Positions 14,986-23,380 of a stretch of DNA of 41,485 bases are shown piece after piece. The translations under genes and the position numbers were made by a program. Numbering within the stretch: the stretch's first letter is position 1; each line of letters opens with the position of its first letter. Where the stretch lies: positions 1 through 41,485 of the forward strand of contig JACQWV010000101.1 of the NCBI GenBank assembly GCA_016209085.1, given 5' to 3'. The notes under the pieces were generated by a model that had not been told where the DNA came from, did not search any database, and saw nothing but the letters and a program-made list of their open reading frames with translations. The DNA comes from Elusimicrobiota bacterium (GTDB lineage Bacteria; Elusimicrobiota; Elusimicrobia; Elusimicrobiales; UBA9959).

Positions 14986-15079
14986 GGTTGAGATTAAGTA
15001 AATTCATAGTTCGCTCCTGCAAATCCGATTTCCGGTTTCTAAGTTCTTGCCTGATTTTTTGATATAATTAAATTATTCT

Positions 15080-18000
15080 ATGTATTTAAAATCCATTGAG
15101 GTTTACGGATTTAAATCTTTCTGCAACAAGATTAAAATTCCCTTGAAACCGGGCATTACCTGCATAGTGGGTCCGAACGGCTGCGGCAAATCCAACGTGG
15201 TTGACTCGGTAAGGTGGTGCATCGGCGAGATGTCGTGGAAAAGCCTCAGGCTGCCTTCAATGCTGGACGTGATTTTTTCCGGAACCGCCAAACGCCAGCC
15301 CATGAACATAGCGGAAGTCTCCATGACTTTTGACAATGAATCAAAAAAACTTCCGTTTGATTTTACGGAAGTGGCTGTTACAAGAAAAATCTACCGCTCC
15401 GAGGAATCCGAATATTTCATAAACAGGGTGCAGTGCAGGCTTAAAGACATCAGGGAGATGTTTCTTGACACCGGCATAGGCTCGGACGGTTACGCCATAA
15501 TAGACCAGGGGGGAGTTGAGTTCGTGCTGTCCGCCAATCCGGAGGAAAGAAGGGAGATATTTGAGGAGGCGGCAGGCGTTTCCAAGTACAAGGCAAAAAG
15601 GGAAGAGGCGGTCAGAAAACTTGAAAAGGTGGACCAGGACCTTGCAAGACTGTACGATTCAATGGCTCTGATTGACGAACAGCTCAAAAAGCTTGAATCA
15701 GAGGCCAGGAAGGCGCGTCTCCAGCAGAAATACACGGAGGAGCTCAAAAAGGCCGAAGTTTCCCTGATTGTCAGGGAAATAAGCTCGTATAAAAAAGAAA
15801 TTGACGCGGAAAACGCAAACCTTGCTCCGGTAAATTCAGAGTTGCAGGAGATGAATTCCGCCATAACCGCTGTGGACGCCGAAATTTCCGCCCTGAATCT
15901 GAATCTCACCCAGAAGCAGGAAGACGAGAGGATTTTAAGAGAAACAGTATCCTCAATAAAATCCCGCATAGCCCGGCTTGAAGAAATCATGGTCAGGGAC
16001 GAGCAGATGATCAAGGAAGCGCTGTCCCGGACAGAGGAGCTTAAAACAATAGAAACCCAGAACGCGGAGAGCTTTGAAAAAATCGCTCCTGAGCTGGAAG
16101 ACCTTGCGGCAAAAAAAGCCCGTGCGGAAATAGAGCTGCCCTCTCTTAAAGCGGACATGGAAGCCGTTTTTGAGCGCCTTAAAAAAATTGAAGACGAAAT
16201 CAGCTCTGTTAACGGGGAAGCGGAGGGCGTTAACGGAGAAGTTAACAGACTTTACCAGTCTGAAATGGACATTTCAACCGGGATGTCAAGGACGAATTCC
16301 GACATTTCTCATTCCGGGGAAAGCATTCTGACCCTGGAAAAAGAATTGGAACAGCTGAGACGGAAATCCGCCGATATACAGGAGAAAATTTCAAAGGCAA
16401 AGGCTCATGCGGACGAGATTAAGAAAATCCATGACTCGGCAGGACAGACGGTTGCGGACATGGAAGCCGAAATCAACAGGCTTGAGTCGGAAATCTCGGC
16501 AAAGAACGCAGAGATTGCGGAAATTCATACAGCGAAGGCAAGGATAGAGGCAAAACTTGAAACCATCACCCTGCAGTCTGAAAAAGACATATACTTGACT
16601 GGAACAAGCAGCGTGCTTAATTCGGAAATACAGGGAGTGAGGGGCACTTTGAGACATCTTATAAACGTCAGGAAGGAAGACCGCTCCGTGATGGAAGAAG
16701 CTTTCGGAAAATTTCTTGACTCAGTGGTGGTGGAGACCGCCCAGTCGGCCAGGGAAGCGATAGATTATCTCAGACATCTTGGAAAAGGCAGATGCAGATT
16801 TTTGATTCTTGAAAACGCAAATACAGGAACGAGCCCTTCATGGAACGCTCCCAATGCGGCAAAGATAAGGGAAAAAATTTCATGCCATTCCGATTACGAC
16901 GGGATTATCTCTCTCCTGCTTAACGACGTTTTCGTCTCCGGAGGAACCGTGATGGGGCCTTTCTGGATGGCTGGAGGAGCGGACGAAATTTTCCAGGAAG
17001 GCTCTCCGTGGGATGAGGAAGATTTAAGAAGCAGAACAAAATCTCTGGAGGACGGGGAAAAGAGCCTTGTTTCAGGAAAGGCGGAAATAACCGCAAAACT
17101 GGCTGAAACGGAGAAAGAACTGGGCCGGACCAGAGAAAATCTGCAGAATCTTTCCATGGAACTGCACAAAACGCAGATTCAGATGGAGGAAGCGGCCAAA
17201 GAACTGGACATGAATGTTCAGAACATTGATTTTGAGACAAAAACTCTTGAAAAAGAAAAGGAAGAACTGAGGACGTTTGAGCAGAATCTTTCAGGCCTCC
17301 AATCGCAGGCGTCTGCCGTCAGAAAGGAACTAGGCGAAAAAAAGGCGGCGCAGGCGCGTTCAGCTGAGAGAAGAAACGCTCTTCAGGCGGAATACCCGAA
17401 AATCAAGGAAGAAATAGGCGTTAAAAAAACCAGGCTTGAGAATTTTGACAGTCATCTGGAGTGGTTAAAGTTAGAGGTGACGCGTCGCGAGACGGAGAAG
17501 AACGAACTTCTGGCGGAGAAAGAAAGGATTTCCTCCAGAAAAACGGAGCTTGCGCAGAAAATCGCCGGATTTAAACTTGAAGCTGAAGATTCAAAAAACG
17601 CTCTCGCCGGCTTGAGAGGCGAATTAGGCGAAAAGGAAATACTGGAAAAACGGCTGTCAATTGAAATAACGGACATAAACACAAACCGCGATTCCCTGCT
17701 CGTTCAGATTAAGGAAAGAAGAGAAGTCTGCCAGGAGCTTGAAACCAGAAAACACGCGGCGGAAATCCGCCTCAATTCCCTGAACGTGCGCATAACCGAC
17801 CTTGAAAAAAGGCTCACGGACGAATGGAACATGGATTTTATGGAATTAAAATCGTTCAATGCGCAGACGGGATATGCCGGCGCTGTTCCGGAAGAAGTTG
17901 ATGAAGAAAGGGTGAAGTATCTCAGGAAGCGGCTGGAGAACATGGGGCCTGTGAACATGACCGCGCCCGAGGAGTACGACGCCATGGTCAACCGCTACAA

Positions 18001-18589
18001 TTTTACCAATTCCCATGTTGAGGATTTAAATAGGGCAAAAAACGATTTAAAACTCGCCATATCCAAGATAAACGAAACCACCAAAGAAAATTTCAAGAAC
18101 ACCTTTGAAAAAGTCAGGGAGCATTTCCGGCAGATTTACGGGATATTGTTTGACGGCGGGGAGGCCGACCTGATATTGACCGTCCCTGACAACGTGCTTG
18201 AAACAGGGGTGGAAATAATGGCGCATCCGCCCGGCAAAAGGCTTGTAAGCATTTCCCAGCTTTCAGGAGGAGAAAAGGCCCTCACGGCGCTGGCGCTGTT
18301 GTTCAGCTTTTTCTGCGTTAATCCCTCGCCTTTTTGCATAATGGACGAAGCGGACGCGGCTCTTGACGAAGCCAACATTGAGAGATTTGCAAGGCTTATC
18401 AGAGAATTTTCAAAAAGCACCCAGTTCCTTATAATAACGCACAACAAAAGAACCATGGAGTGCGCCGACGTGCTGTACGGGGTAACGATGGAAGAGCTGG
18501 GAGTTTCAAAACTGATTTCCGTGGATTTGAAAAGAGCTTCCGCCCTGGCGGAACAACAGGAAGCGACAGCAGTAACCAGTAACCGGTAA
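15080..18589 (+). CDS. smc: Chromosome segregation protein SMC
   Basis: SMC is the ATPase of the bacterial condensin that folds and segregates chromosomes with ScpA and ScpB, neither of which is in the window. The 1169 residues show Walker A GPNGCGKS (31-38), an N-terminal head, a long coiled coil, a hinge near residues 505-650 (GVRGTLRHLI to GGTVMGPFW), the return coiled coil, the signature LSGGEKALTALALLF, and Walker B PFCIMDEADAALDEAN with a D-loop. The final residues (TAVTSNR) and the stop codon are encoded by the CAGTAAC heptamer repeat rather than by family sequence. Confidence 0.97.
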   Translation: MYLKSIEVYGFKSFCNKIKIPLKPGITCIVGPNGCGKSNVVDSVRWCIGEMSWKSLRLPSMLDVIFSGTAKRQPMNIAEVSMTFDNESKKLPFDFTEVAVTRKIYRSEESEYFINRVQCRLKDIREMFLDTGIGSDGYAIIDQGGVEFVLSANPEERREIFEEAAGVSKYKAKREEAVRKLEKVDQDLARLYDSMALIDEQLKKLESEARKARLQQKYTEELKKAEVSLIVREISSYKKEIDAENANLAPVNSELQEMNSAITAVDAEISALNLNLTQKQEDERILRETVSSIKSRIARLEEIMVRDEQMIKEALSRTEELKTIETQNAESFEKIAPELEDLAAKKARAEIELPSLKADMEAVFERLKKIEDEISSVNGEAEGVNGEVNRLYQSEMDISTGMSRTNSDISHSGESILTLEKELEQLRRKSADIQEKISKAKAHADEIKKIHDSAGQTVADMEAEINRLESEISAKNAEIAEIHTAKARIEAKLETITLQSEKDIYLTGTSSVLNSEIQGVRGTLRHLINVRKEDRSVMEEAFGKFLDSVVVETAQSAREAIDYLRHLGKGRCRFLILENANTGTSPSWNAPNAAKIREKISCHSDYDGIISLLLNDVFVSGGTVMGPFWMAGGADEIFQEGSPWDEEDLRSRTKSLEDGEKSLVSGKAEITAKLAETEKELGRTRENLQNLSMELHKTQIQMEEAAKELDMNVQNIDFETKTLEKEKEELRTFEQNLSGLQSQASAVRKELGEKKAAQARSAERRNALQAEYPKIKEEIGVKKTRLENFDSHLEWLKLEVTRRETEKNELLAEKERISSRKTELAQKIAGFKLEAEDSKNALAGLRGELGEKEILEKRLSIEITDINTNRDSLLVQIKERREVCQELETRKHAAEIRLNSLNVRITDLEKRLTDEWNMDFMELKSFNAQTGYAGAVPEEVDEERVKYLRKRLENMGPVNMTAPEEYDAMVNRYNFTNSHVEDLNRAKNDLKLAISKINETTKENFKNTFEKVREHFRQIYGILFDGGEADLILTVPDNVLETGVEIMAHPPGKRLVSISQLSGGEKALTALALLFSFFCVNPSPFCIMDEADAALDEANIERFARLIREFSKSTQFLIITHNKRTMECADVLYGVTMEELGVSKLISVDLKRASALAEQQEATAVTSNR

Positions 18590-18632
18590 CCAGTGGCAAA
18601 GCAGGAAGCAAGAGTATCCAGTAACCAGTAAT
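18570..18632. repeat. CAGTAAC heptamer repeat at the smc 3' end
   Basis: Units CAGTAAC, CAGTAAC, CGGTAAC and CAGTGGC, a 21-bp spacer (AAAGCAGGAAGC...), then CAGTAAC and CAGTAAT. The smc stop TAA (18587-18589) lies in the third unit. The same layout recurs at the polA 3' end. Confidence 0.8.
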
Positions 18633-18648
18633 TGAGGGTGTAGAGAAC

Positions 18649-18685
18649 GTAAATACTCACTGAACTTCTGTCAGTGAGTATTTAC
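18649..18685. repeat. Perfect 15-bp inverted repeat hairpin
   Basis: GTAAATACTCACTGA (18649-18663) and its exact complement (18671-18685) enclose a 7-nt loop, downstream of smc. No T tract follows, so it is listed as a repeat. It is related to the arms at 14863-14985. Confidence 0.75.
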
Positions 18686-18712
18686 CAGTAAACAGTGTTC
18701 ACTGAATTGTTA

Positions 18713-18932
18713 CTAGTGTAGTGTAACATAAATAACTTGACATTTGATTCTGCATTGTAGGGGTCGTCCCTCTCCTTGAATTATAAGGACGGGACAGTCC
18801 CTGTTCCAATTGCTATCGCAATTGGAACAGGGACGGATTTATCCGACCCGAATAAAAGCGGGTTTGATAAATCAAACCCCTACAAAAACTATGATATCCA
18901 AATCTAAAGATCCGTTGGTTACACTACACTAG
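18713..18932. mobile_element. MITE-like element with 15-bp terminal inverted repeats
   Basis: CTAGTGTAGTGTAAC (18713-18727) and its exact complement (18918-18932) bound 220 bp without any gene. CTAG at each end is palindromic, so it may be either part of the inverted repeat or a 4-bp target duplication around 11-bp ends. Inside lies a TGTAGGGG element (18756-18884), which itself contains a 17-bp-arm hairpin (18797-18834). The 404-bp gap 18590-18993 consists almost entirely of repeats. Confidence 0.65.
18756..18884. repeat. TGTAGGGG...CCCCTACA palindromic repeat, copy 4, with nested hairpin
   Basis: This 129-bp copy ends in the core GGGTTTGAT-AA-ATCAAACCC. Its middle carries GTCCCTGTTCCAATTGC (18797-18813), a 4-nt loop, and the exact complement (18818-18834), which other copies lack. 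Confidence 0.8.
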
Positions 18933-18943
18933 AGAACTTCAAA

Positions 18944-18992
18944 ACTTGTGACCTGTAACCTGAGACTTGTGACTTGAGACTTGTGACTTACT
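18944..18992. repeat. 7-bp tandem repeat upstream of the metallophosphoesterase gene
   Basis: Seven units close to ACTTGTG (ACTTGTG, ACCTGTA, ACCTGAG, ACTTGTG, ACTTGAG, ACTTGTG, ACTTACT) run up to the ATG at 18994. They occupy the place where a ribosome-binding site would be expected. Confidence 0.75.
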
Positions 18993-18993
18993 T

Positions 18994-19731
18994 ATGAAAT
19001 TCGGCGTATTTTCAGACGTTCATTCAAATCTTGAGGCATTGAATGCCGTCCTTGATTTTTTCAAAAAAAACGAAATAACGAATTATATTTGCTGCGGGGA
19101 CGTGGTCGGATACGGCCCCCAGCCGCTGGAATGCGTCAGGAAAGTCGCCGACCTAAAGAATCTTACGATAGTCATCGGAAATCATGACGCGGCGGTCGTC
19201 GGCAAAATGGAGATGAAATGGTTTAATTCGCAGGCGCTGGAAGCCATAGATTTCAGCAGAAAAAATCTCTCCGGCGAATTATTCAGGTATCTTGCGGACC
19301 TGCCGGAAATTATTGAAAATCAGGAATTCACAATCGTGCACGGCTCGCCGAAAAACCATCTCAAGGAATATCTGCTGAGCGAGAGCCAGTTCCTTGAAAA
19401 CACGGGTTTCTGGAAAATATCGCCGTGCTTCATAGGACACAGCCATATACCCGTATATTTCAAGCAGAACGGAATAGAGATACCCGAGAGTGATTTCCTG
19501 AAACCGCTTGCAAAAATCACAGCCAACCCGGCCGGGAAATACATGTTCAACTCCGGTTCGGTGGGCCAGCCGAGGGACGGCAATCCTTATGCGTCATGCG
19601 CGATTTACGACTCCGATAAAAAAGCGTTTGAGATTTTCCGCATTAAATACGACGTCGCCAGAACCCAGAAACTGATGAAAGAGAAAAAACTCCCGCAGGT
19701 CCTGATAGACAGACTGTCCTTCGGATTTTAG
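18994..19731 (+). CDS. Calcineurin-like metallophosphoesterase (YfcE/MJ0936-type)
   Basis: This 245-residue protein has the two-metal phosphoesterase signature in order: DVHSN (D8, H10), CGDVVGYGP, IGNHDAA, IVHGSP and FIGHSHIPVYF. Family members hydrolyse phosphodiesters, including cyclic nucleotides or other small substrates; the actual substrate cannot be read from sequence. The ATG follows a heptamer repeat directly, so no usual Shine-Dalgarno is seen. A receiver gene starts 3 nt after the stop, which implies a two-gene unit and suggests the esterase works in a signalling context. Confidence 0.88.
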   Translation: MKFGVFSDVHSNLEALNAVLDFFKKNEITNYICCGDVVGYGPQPLECVRKVADLKNLTIVIGNHDAAVVGKMEMKWFNSQALEAIDFSRKNLSGELFRYLADLPEIIENQEFTIVHGSPKNHLKEYLLSESQFLENTGFWKISPCFIGHSHIPVYFKQNGIEIPESDFLKPLAKITANPAGKYMFNSGSVGQPRDGNPYASCAIYDSDKKAFEIFRIKYDVARTQKLMKEKKLPQVLIDRLSFGF

Positions 19732-19734
19732 AAG

Positions 19735-20127
19735 ATGAAAGCCAGATTATTAATCGTCGACGACGACGCCAATTTCATAGAAACCCTGAAAGACAGCCTA
19801 AAAATAGACGGCTGGGATATTAAAATTCTTCCCGCATATTCCGTGCAGGACGCTCTCAATGTCCTCTCCAAGACGACGCCTTCCCTGATAATCCTGGACG
19901 TCCAGCTCCCCGACATGCACGGAACCGAGCTTTTAAAAATACTCAAGGATTCCGCAAGACTCAAGGCCGTGCCGGTGATTTTTATATCAGCCAGATATAC
20001 GGAGCCTGCCGACAGGACCGAGGCTCTGTTAGCTGGCGCTGGAGCGTTTTTCTCCAAACCAGTAAACGTGGACAATCTCAAAAAAGAAATCAAGTATCTG
20101 CTTGACAAGAAAAACCAAGTCTTATAA
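19735..20127 (+). CDS. Single-domain response regulator (CheY-like receiver)
   Basis: This 130-residue receiver domain has no output module. The acidic pocket is VDDD (D9-D11), phospho-acceptor D55 lies in LIILDVQLPD, the switch residue is S85 (FISA), and K108 is in FSKPV. It is a paralogue, not a copy, of the minus-strand receiver at 7435. It begins 3 nt after the phosphoesterase stop and is probably translationally coupled to it. No kinase is nearby. Confidence 0.92.
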   Translation: MKARLLIVDDDANFIETLKDSLKIDGWDIKILPAYSVQDALNVLSKTTPSLIILDVQLPDMHGTELLKILKDSARLKAVPVIFISARYTEPADRTEALLAGAGAFFSKPVNVDNLKKEIKYLLDKKNQVL

Positions 20128-20244
20128 TATTTACATTATCCTCTAATTACTGCAAAGCTCAGTAAAATTTAATCCGGCGCATAGAAACAAGATTCGCCGT
20201 TTGTAACAAACCACAAACAACAAAAGGGTAATAGGAAAGAAGCG

Positions 20245-21609
20245 ATGTTTAAGCCGTCCAAATATAATTTTCTGATAGAAACCTCTGATAATCATTTACT
20301 TCTTTATAACAGCCGGACAAGCGCTTTCGCGGCTGTCCCTCTGGAATTCTCAGGCGATATCCAATATCTTTTGACTAATCCCTCTCGCGGCACTGAAAAA
20401 GATGAGGAAATTATTAAGAATTTAGAAACAGGCGGATTTCTTATAAAACCCGACATAGATGAGCTTAGGAAAATAAGAAAAGTTTATGATGATTATAAAA
20501 ACGACGGCAAAAAAGTCATTCTTACAATGCTTGCCTCTGAAGCATGTAATTTTAACTGCCCGTATTGTTTCACTTACGACAAACGTGGTTTAAATATGAC
20601 TCCGTGGGTTTATGATGCCGCACTTAAATATTTACAAAAAAGTATCAACAAAGATTCTCAAATAAAGATTAACTGGTTCGGGGGGGAACCGACCCTGGCG
20701 CATGACAATATTATCTCCTTTTCCAATAGACTCAACCAATTAACGTCTGAGCGCAAGCTAAAAAAACCCATATATACGATGGTTACTAACGGATATTTAA
20801 TGACAGTGGACAAATTTGAGTCTTATGTGGAAGCGGGAATAAAAAATTTCCAGATAACCCTGGACGGACCCGAATCCTTTCACAACAAAACCCGATCTTT
20901 GTCTAATGGGCGTGAAACCTTTCAAACAATATGGAATAACTTGGTGACAATAAAGTCCGTTAAACCTAATTTTGAGATGTCTATTCGTGTTAATTTTCTC
21001 GCAAATATGCGGCAGGAGATTTATGATTTAACAAATAAGTTTGCCTCCGTTTTTGGGGCAGATGAAAGATTTGGGATATATTTTAGACCCGTCTACAATT
21101 TTGAAACAAACCGTCAAGACATATGCGCCATGAAAGATAGCATTTGTTCGATGGCAGAGGGTTTACAGATGCAATTGGAATATGACTTGCATGCCATGGA
21201 AGTTCTGTCTAAATATAGAAAGAAGTCCGCTATGCCAAACCCAATTCCCCGCGCTATTCCGGCTTGGTGCGAAACAGAGAAGCAAAGTTCCTGGATTATA
21301 GGCGCGGATGGATTGTTGTTTAAGTGTGACACATATGTCGGTAGGAAAGAGCAGGCTGCGGGAAAAATTAATATGGACGGCGAGATAGAACGTTTTCAAG
21401 GCGCGTATAAATGGGATACGGATATCTATACCGCAAAAATCGAAAATTGTATAAAGTGCAAATTATTGCCTTTATGCCAAGGCGGTTGCCCGAGATTGCG
21501 CATGGAAGGGAAGAAGAGTTGTCATTTGAACGAGCCATATCTTAAAGAAATTTTACTAAAGGCTCATGCGACCCACATGAATCCACAATTGAATGTAGCG
21601 TATAATTAA
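20245..21609 (+). CDS. Radical SAM/SPASM peptide maturase
   Basis: This 454-residue enzyme probably modifies the small peptide encoded just downstream. Residues 1-85 look like the N-terminal extension (possible peptide-recognition winged helix) common in peptide maturases. The radical SAM motif is CNFNCPYC (C101, C105, C108) and the SAM-binding GGEP is at 146-149. The C-terminus has the full seven-cysteine SPASM signature: C342, GX4C at C361, then CX2CX5CX3C (C402, C405, C411, C415) and C426, enough for two auxiliary [4Fe-4S] clusters. Enzymes of this type make thioether or carbon-carbon crosslinks in RiPPs; which one cannot be told here. AGGAAAG lies upstream of ATG 20245. The gene is more A+T rich than its neighbours and no partner peptide lies upstream. 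Confidence 0.93.
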   Translation: MFKPSKYNFLIETSDNHLLLYNSRTSAFAAVPLEFSGDIQYLLTNPSRGTEKDEEIIKNLETGGFLIKPDIDELRKIRKVYDDYKNDGKKVILTMLASEACNFNCPYCFTYDKRGLNMTPWVYDAALKYLQKSINKDSQIKINWFGGEPTLAHDNIISFSNRLNQLTSERKLKKPIYTMVTNGYLMTVDKFESYVEAGIKNFQITLDGPESFHNKTRSLSNGRETFQTIWNNLVTIKSVKPNFEMSIRVNFLANMRQEIYDLTNKFASVFGADERFGIYFRPVYNFETNRQDICAMKDSICSMAEGLQMQLEYDLHAMEVLSKYRKKSAMPNPIPRAIPAWCETEKQSSWIIGADGLLFKCDTYVGRKEQAAGKINMDGEIERFQGAYKWDTDIYTAKIENCIKCKLLPLCQGGCPRLRMEGKKSCHLNEPYLKEILLKAHATHMNPQLNVAYN

Positions 21610-21676
21610 AAAACCGATTGGTAGAGTGGTTTAATTGAAAGCGGGAGTAATAGAACTGTACGAAGAGAAGAATACT

Positions 21677-21684
21677 AAAGGAGG
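21677..21684 (+). promoter_or_regulatory. Strong Shine-Dalgarno of the precursor peptide gene
   Basis: AAAGGAGG ends nine nt before ATG 21694. It is among the strongest ribosome sites in the window and is the main reason to accept such a short gene. Confidence 0.85.
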
Positions 21685-21693
21685 AACAACATA

Positions 21694-21795
21694 ATGTTTA
21701 CATGGTATCAGTTGCCGGTAGAGCATGCGAATGCAGCCGAAAGCAGGGGCGGGTGGTGCTGTCATAACGGGACATGCTGTTTCGGTCAGGAATAA
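21694..21795 (+). CDS. Putative RiPP precursor peptide, cysteine-rich
   Basis: This is a 33-residue open frame between the radical SAM gene (84 nt upstream) and the ABC ATPase (12 nt downstream), with a near-perfect Shine-Dalgarno. The N-terminal half (MFTWYQLPVEHANAAESR) would be the leader. The C-terminal half begins GG and continues WCCHNGTCCFGQE. Four cysteines sit in two CC pairs separated by HNGT, a plausible target for thioether crosslinking by the SPASM enzyme. The GG before W resembles a double-glycine cleavage site, but no C39 peptidase is in the cassette, so any leader removal must be done elsewhere. I do not recognise the core from a named RiPP family. The function (bacteriocin, signal or metal binder) is unknown. 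Confidence 0.82.
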   Translation: MFTWYQLPVEHANAAESRGGWCCHNGTCCFGQE

Positions 21796-21807
21796 CAGCC
21801 AAAATCC

Positions 21808-22539
21808 ATGCTCTCAATACATAATCTCTCCAAAACCTATCAGGTAAACGGAAAATATCTGGAAGCGGTAAAGCCGTTCAGCATGGACATCGTTCCGGGG
21901 AAAGTTTATTGTTTCCTGGGTCCAAACGGAGCAGGCAAGACCACAACTATTAAAATGTTATGTGGGCTTGTTTCTCCGACGACAGGGACAATTGCTTATA
22001 ATGGCAGAGATATTATTGGGGGTTCCTGGATTTCCCGGCCGAAAACAGGAGCGGTACTGGAAGGCGCCAGGAATATTAACTGGCGCTTGACAGTACCAGA
22101 AAACATTGATTACTTTTGCGGGTTGCATGGGCTTAGCGGGCATAGAATCAGAGCTGAGCAATATATACAAATGCTTGGGTTGGAAAATCATAAAAACACC
22201 GAATGCCGTTATCTTTCACGCGGCAATCAGCAGAAGGTTGCTCTTGCTTGTGCGTTAACTTTGGACGCGGAAGTTTTATTGTTAGATGAGCCGACTCTCG
22301 GTTTGGATATAGAAATTGCTAGGGCGATTATGGAAGTCATAAACCATGAAAAGAGCAAAAACCGCATTATTATAGTTTCAACACACGATACGGAATTTAT
22401 AGAACTTGCCGCTGATGAGGTCGTACTGTTTAAAAACGGCATACTAAAACCTCTCGGAACTCCACAGGAAATCATGGCGAAGCACGGTAATGGGGATAAT
22501 AGGTTTTCAACTGCATATTTACAACTTATCCGGAGCTGA
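21808..22539 (+). CDS. ABC transporter ATP-binding protein (peptide export, inferred)
   Basis: This 243-residue ATPase of the ABC-2 exporter class has Walker A GPNGAGKTT (38-46), an LSRGNQQKVALA signature, Walker B LLLDEPTLGLD and a switch histidine in STHD. It lies 12 nt after the precursor peptide gene and overlaps or nearly abuts the permease, so the pair should form one exporter, two copies of each subunit. The location implies export of the modified peptide or self-protection; sequence alone cannot separate these. Confidence 0.92.
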   Translation: MLSIHNLSKTYQVNGKYLEAVKPFSMDIVPGKVYCFLGPNGAGKTTTIKMLCGLVSPTTGTIAYNGRDIIGGSWISRPKTGAVLEGARNINWRLTVPENIDYFCGLHGLSGHRIRAEQYIQMLGLENHKNTECRYLSRGNQQKVALACALTLDAEVLLLDEPTLGLDIEIARAIMEVINHEKSKNRIIIVSTHDTEFIELAADEVVLFKNGILKPLGTPQEIMAKHGNGDNRFSTAYLQLIRS

Positions 22540-22540
22540 C

Positions 22541-23329
22541 ATGAATGCTGTTATTAGTAGTGGCATAAACATATTCAAAGCGGAATTTATAGCCGGCTTT
22601 ATTTTAACAAAGCGATATTGGCTAAACATGGCGGCGGGCATTCTTAATATGTTTCTGTTTTTGGTTTTTATTCAATTGGGTATACGCTCATTCGGGAGTG
22701 GGGTTTCCGCTGAATTTATGAGCGCCAAGATGGAAATGCTTATCATCGGGTTCTTTTCTTTCTCTATTATCGGGGTTGGGATGGGTTCTATAACTTCCCG
22801 TCTAAGCGATAACGCCGCAACCGGGATATTAGAACAGACCATGCTCAGTCCGATCGGAGTGGTTCCGGTTTTGTTCTTTGGTGTATTAACGCAGTTTGTT
22901 TTCGCGCTGGTGCTCTATCTTTTGCTTATTCCTCTTAGTATGTTACTGTGCAGTCACTTTTTTAGCGTAAACATATTGCATTTAACGTTCTTTTCCGTAA
23001 TGTTATGGTTAGCAAGTTGTGGCATCGGTTTTGCTTTATCTGGATTGACATTGATATATAAAAAAACTCAAAACTTTAATAATCTAATCCAGTTTTTGAT
23101 TCTTACATTAATGGTAATTCCGTCTTATCCATTCAATGTCTTTTCGCTGTTGCCCGTATCTCCGCAGGTAGCAATATTAAATAAGGTGATAGTATCTCAT
23201 CAGTCTGTAGGATCCACATGGATAATCTACACCGTTCTGCAAAGTTGTATTTATTTCATTTTGGGATGTGCTGTCTTTCGTGTGGCGGAAAAATATGCCA
23301 AAGAAAAAGGAATAATCGGGCAGTATTAA
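22541..23329 (+). CDS. ABC-2 type permease
   Basis: This 262-residue integral membrane protein has about six hydrophobic spans and the general layout of ABC-2 (NodJ/DrrB-like) permeases, with a conserved-looking YPFNVFSLLPVSP segment in the last third. ATG 22541 is preferred because GGAG lies six nt upstream and it starts one nt after the ATPase stop; the longer frame from 22490 lies within the ATPase gene. It is the membrane partner of the preceding ATPase. It has no peptidase domain. Confidence 0.9.
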   Translation: MNAVISSGINIFKAEFIAGFILTKRYWLNMAAGILNMFLFLVFIQLGIRSFGSGVSAEFMSAKMEMLIIGFFSFSIIGVGMGSITSRLSDNAATGILEQTMLSPIGVVPVLFFGVLTQFVFALVLYLLLIPLSMLLCSHFFSVNILHLTFFSVMLWLASCGIGFALSGLTLIYKKTQNFNNLIQFLILTLMVIPSYPFNVFSLLPVSPQVAILNKVIVSHQSVGSTWIIYTVLQSCIYFILGCAVFRVAEKYAKEKGIIGQY

Positions 23330-23380
23330 CTTCCAGCGAAGCGGCATTAAATTACAAGCCACGAACAACGAGAGGTTACT

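Noticed and set aside
15490-16158. Long minus-strand open frame inside smc
   Set aside because: A serine-rich shadow of the coiled-coil codons; no independent support.
18570-18993. CRISPR array suspicion from the repeats after smc
   Set aside because: Units are 7 bp tandem words and unique palindromes without equal-length spacers; no cas gene is near.
22490-22540. Upstream start of the ABC-2 permease
   Set aside because: It lies inside the ATPase gene; ATG 22541 has a good ribosome site and fits a coupled start.
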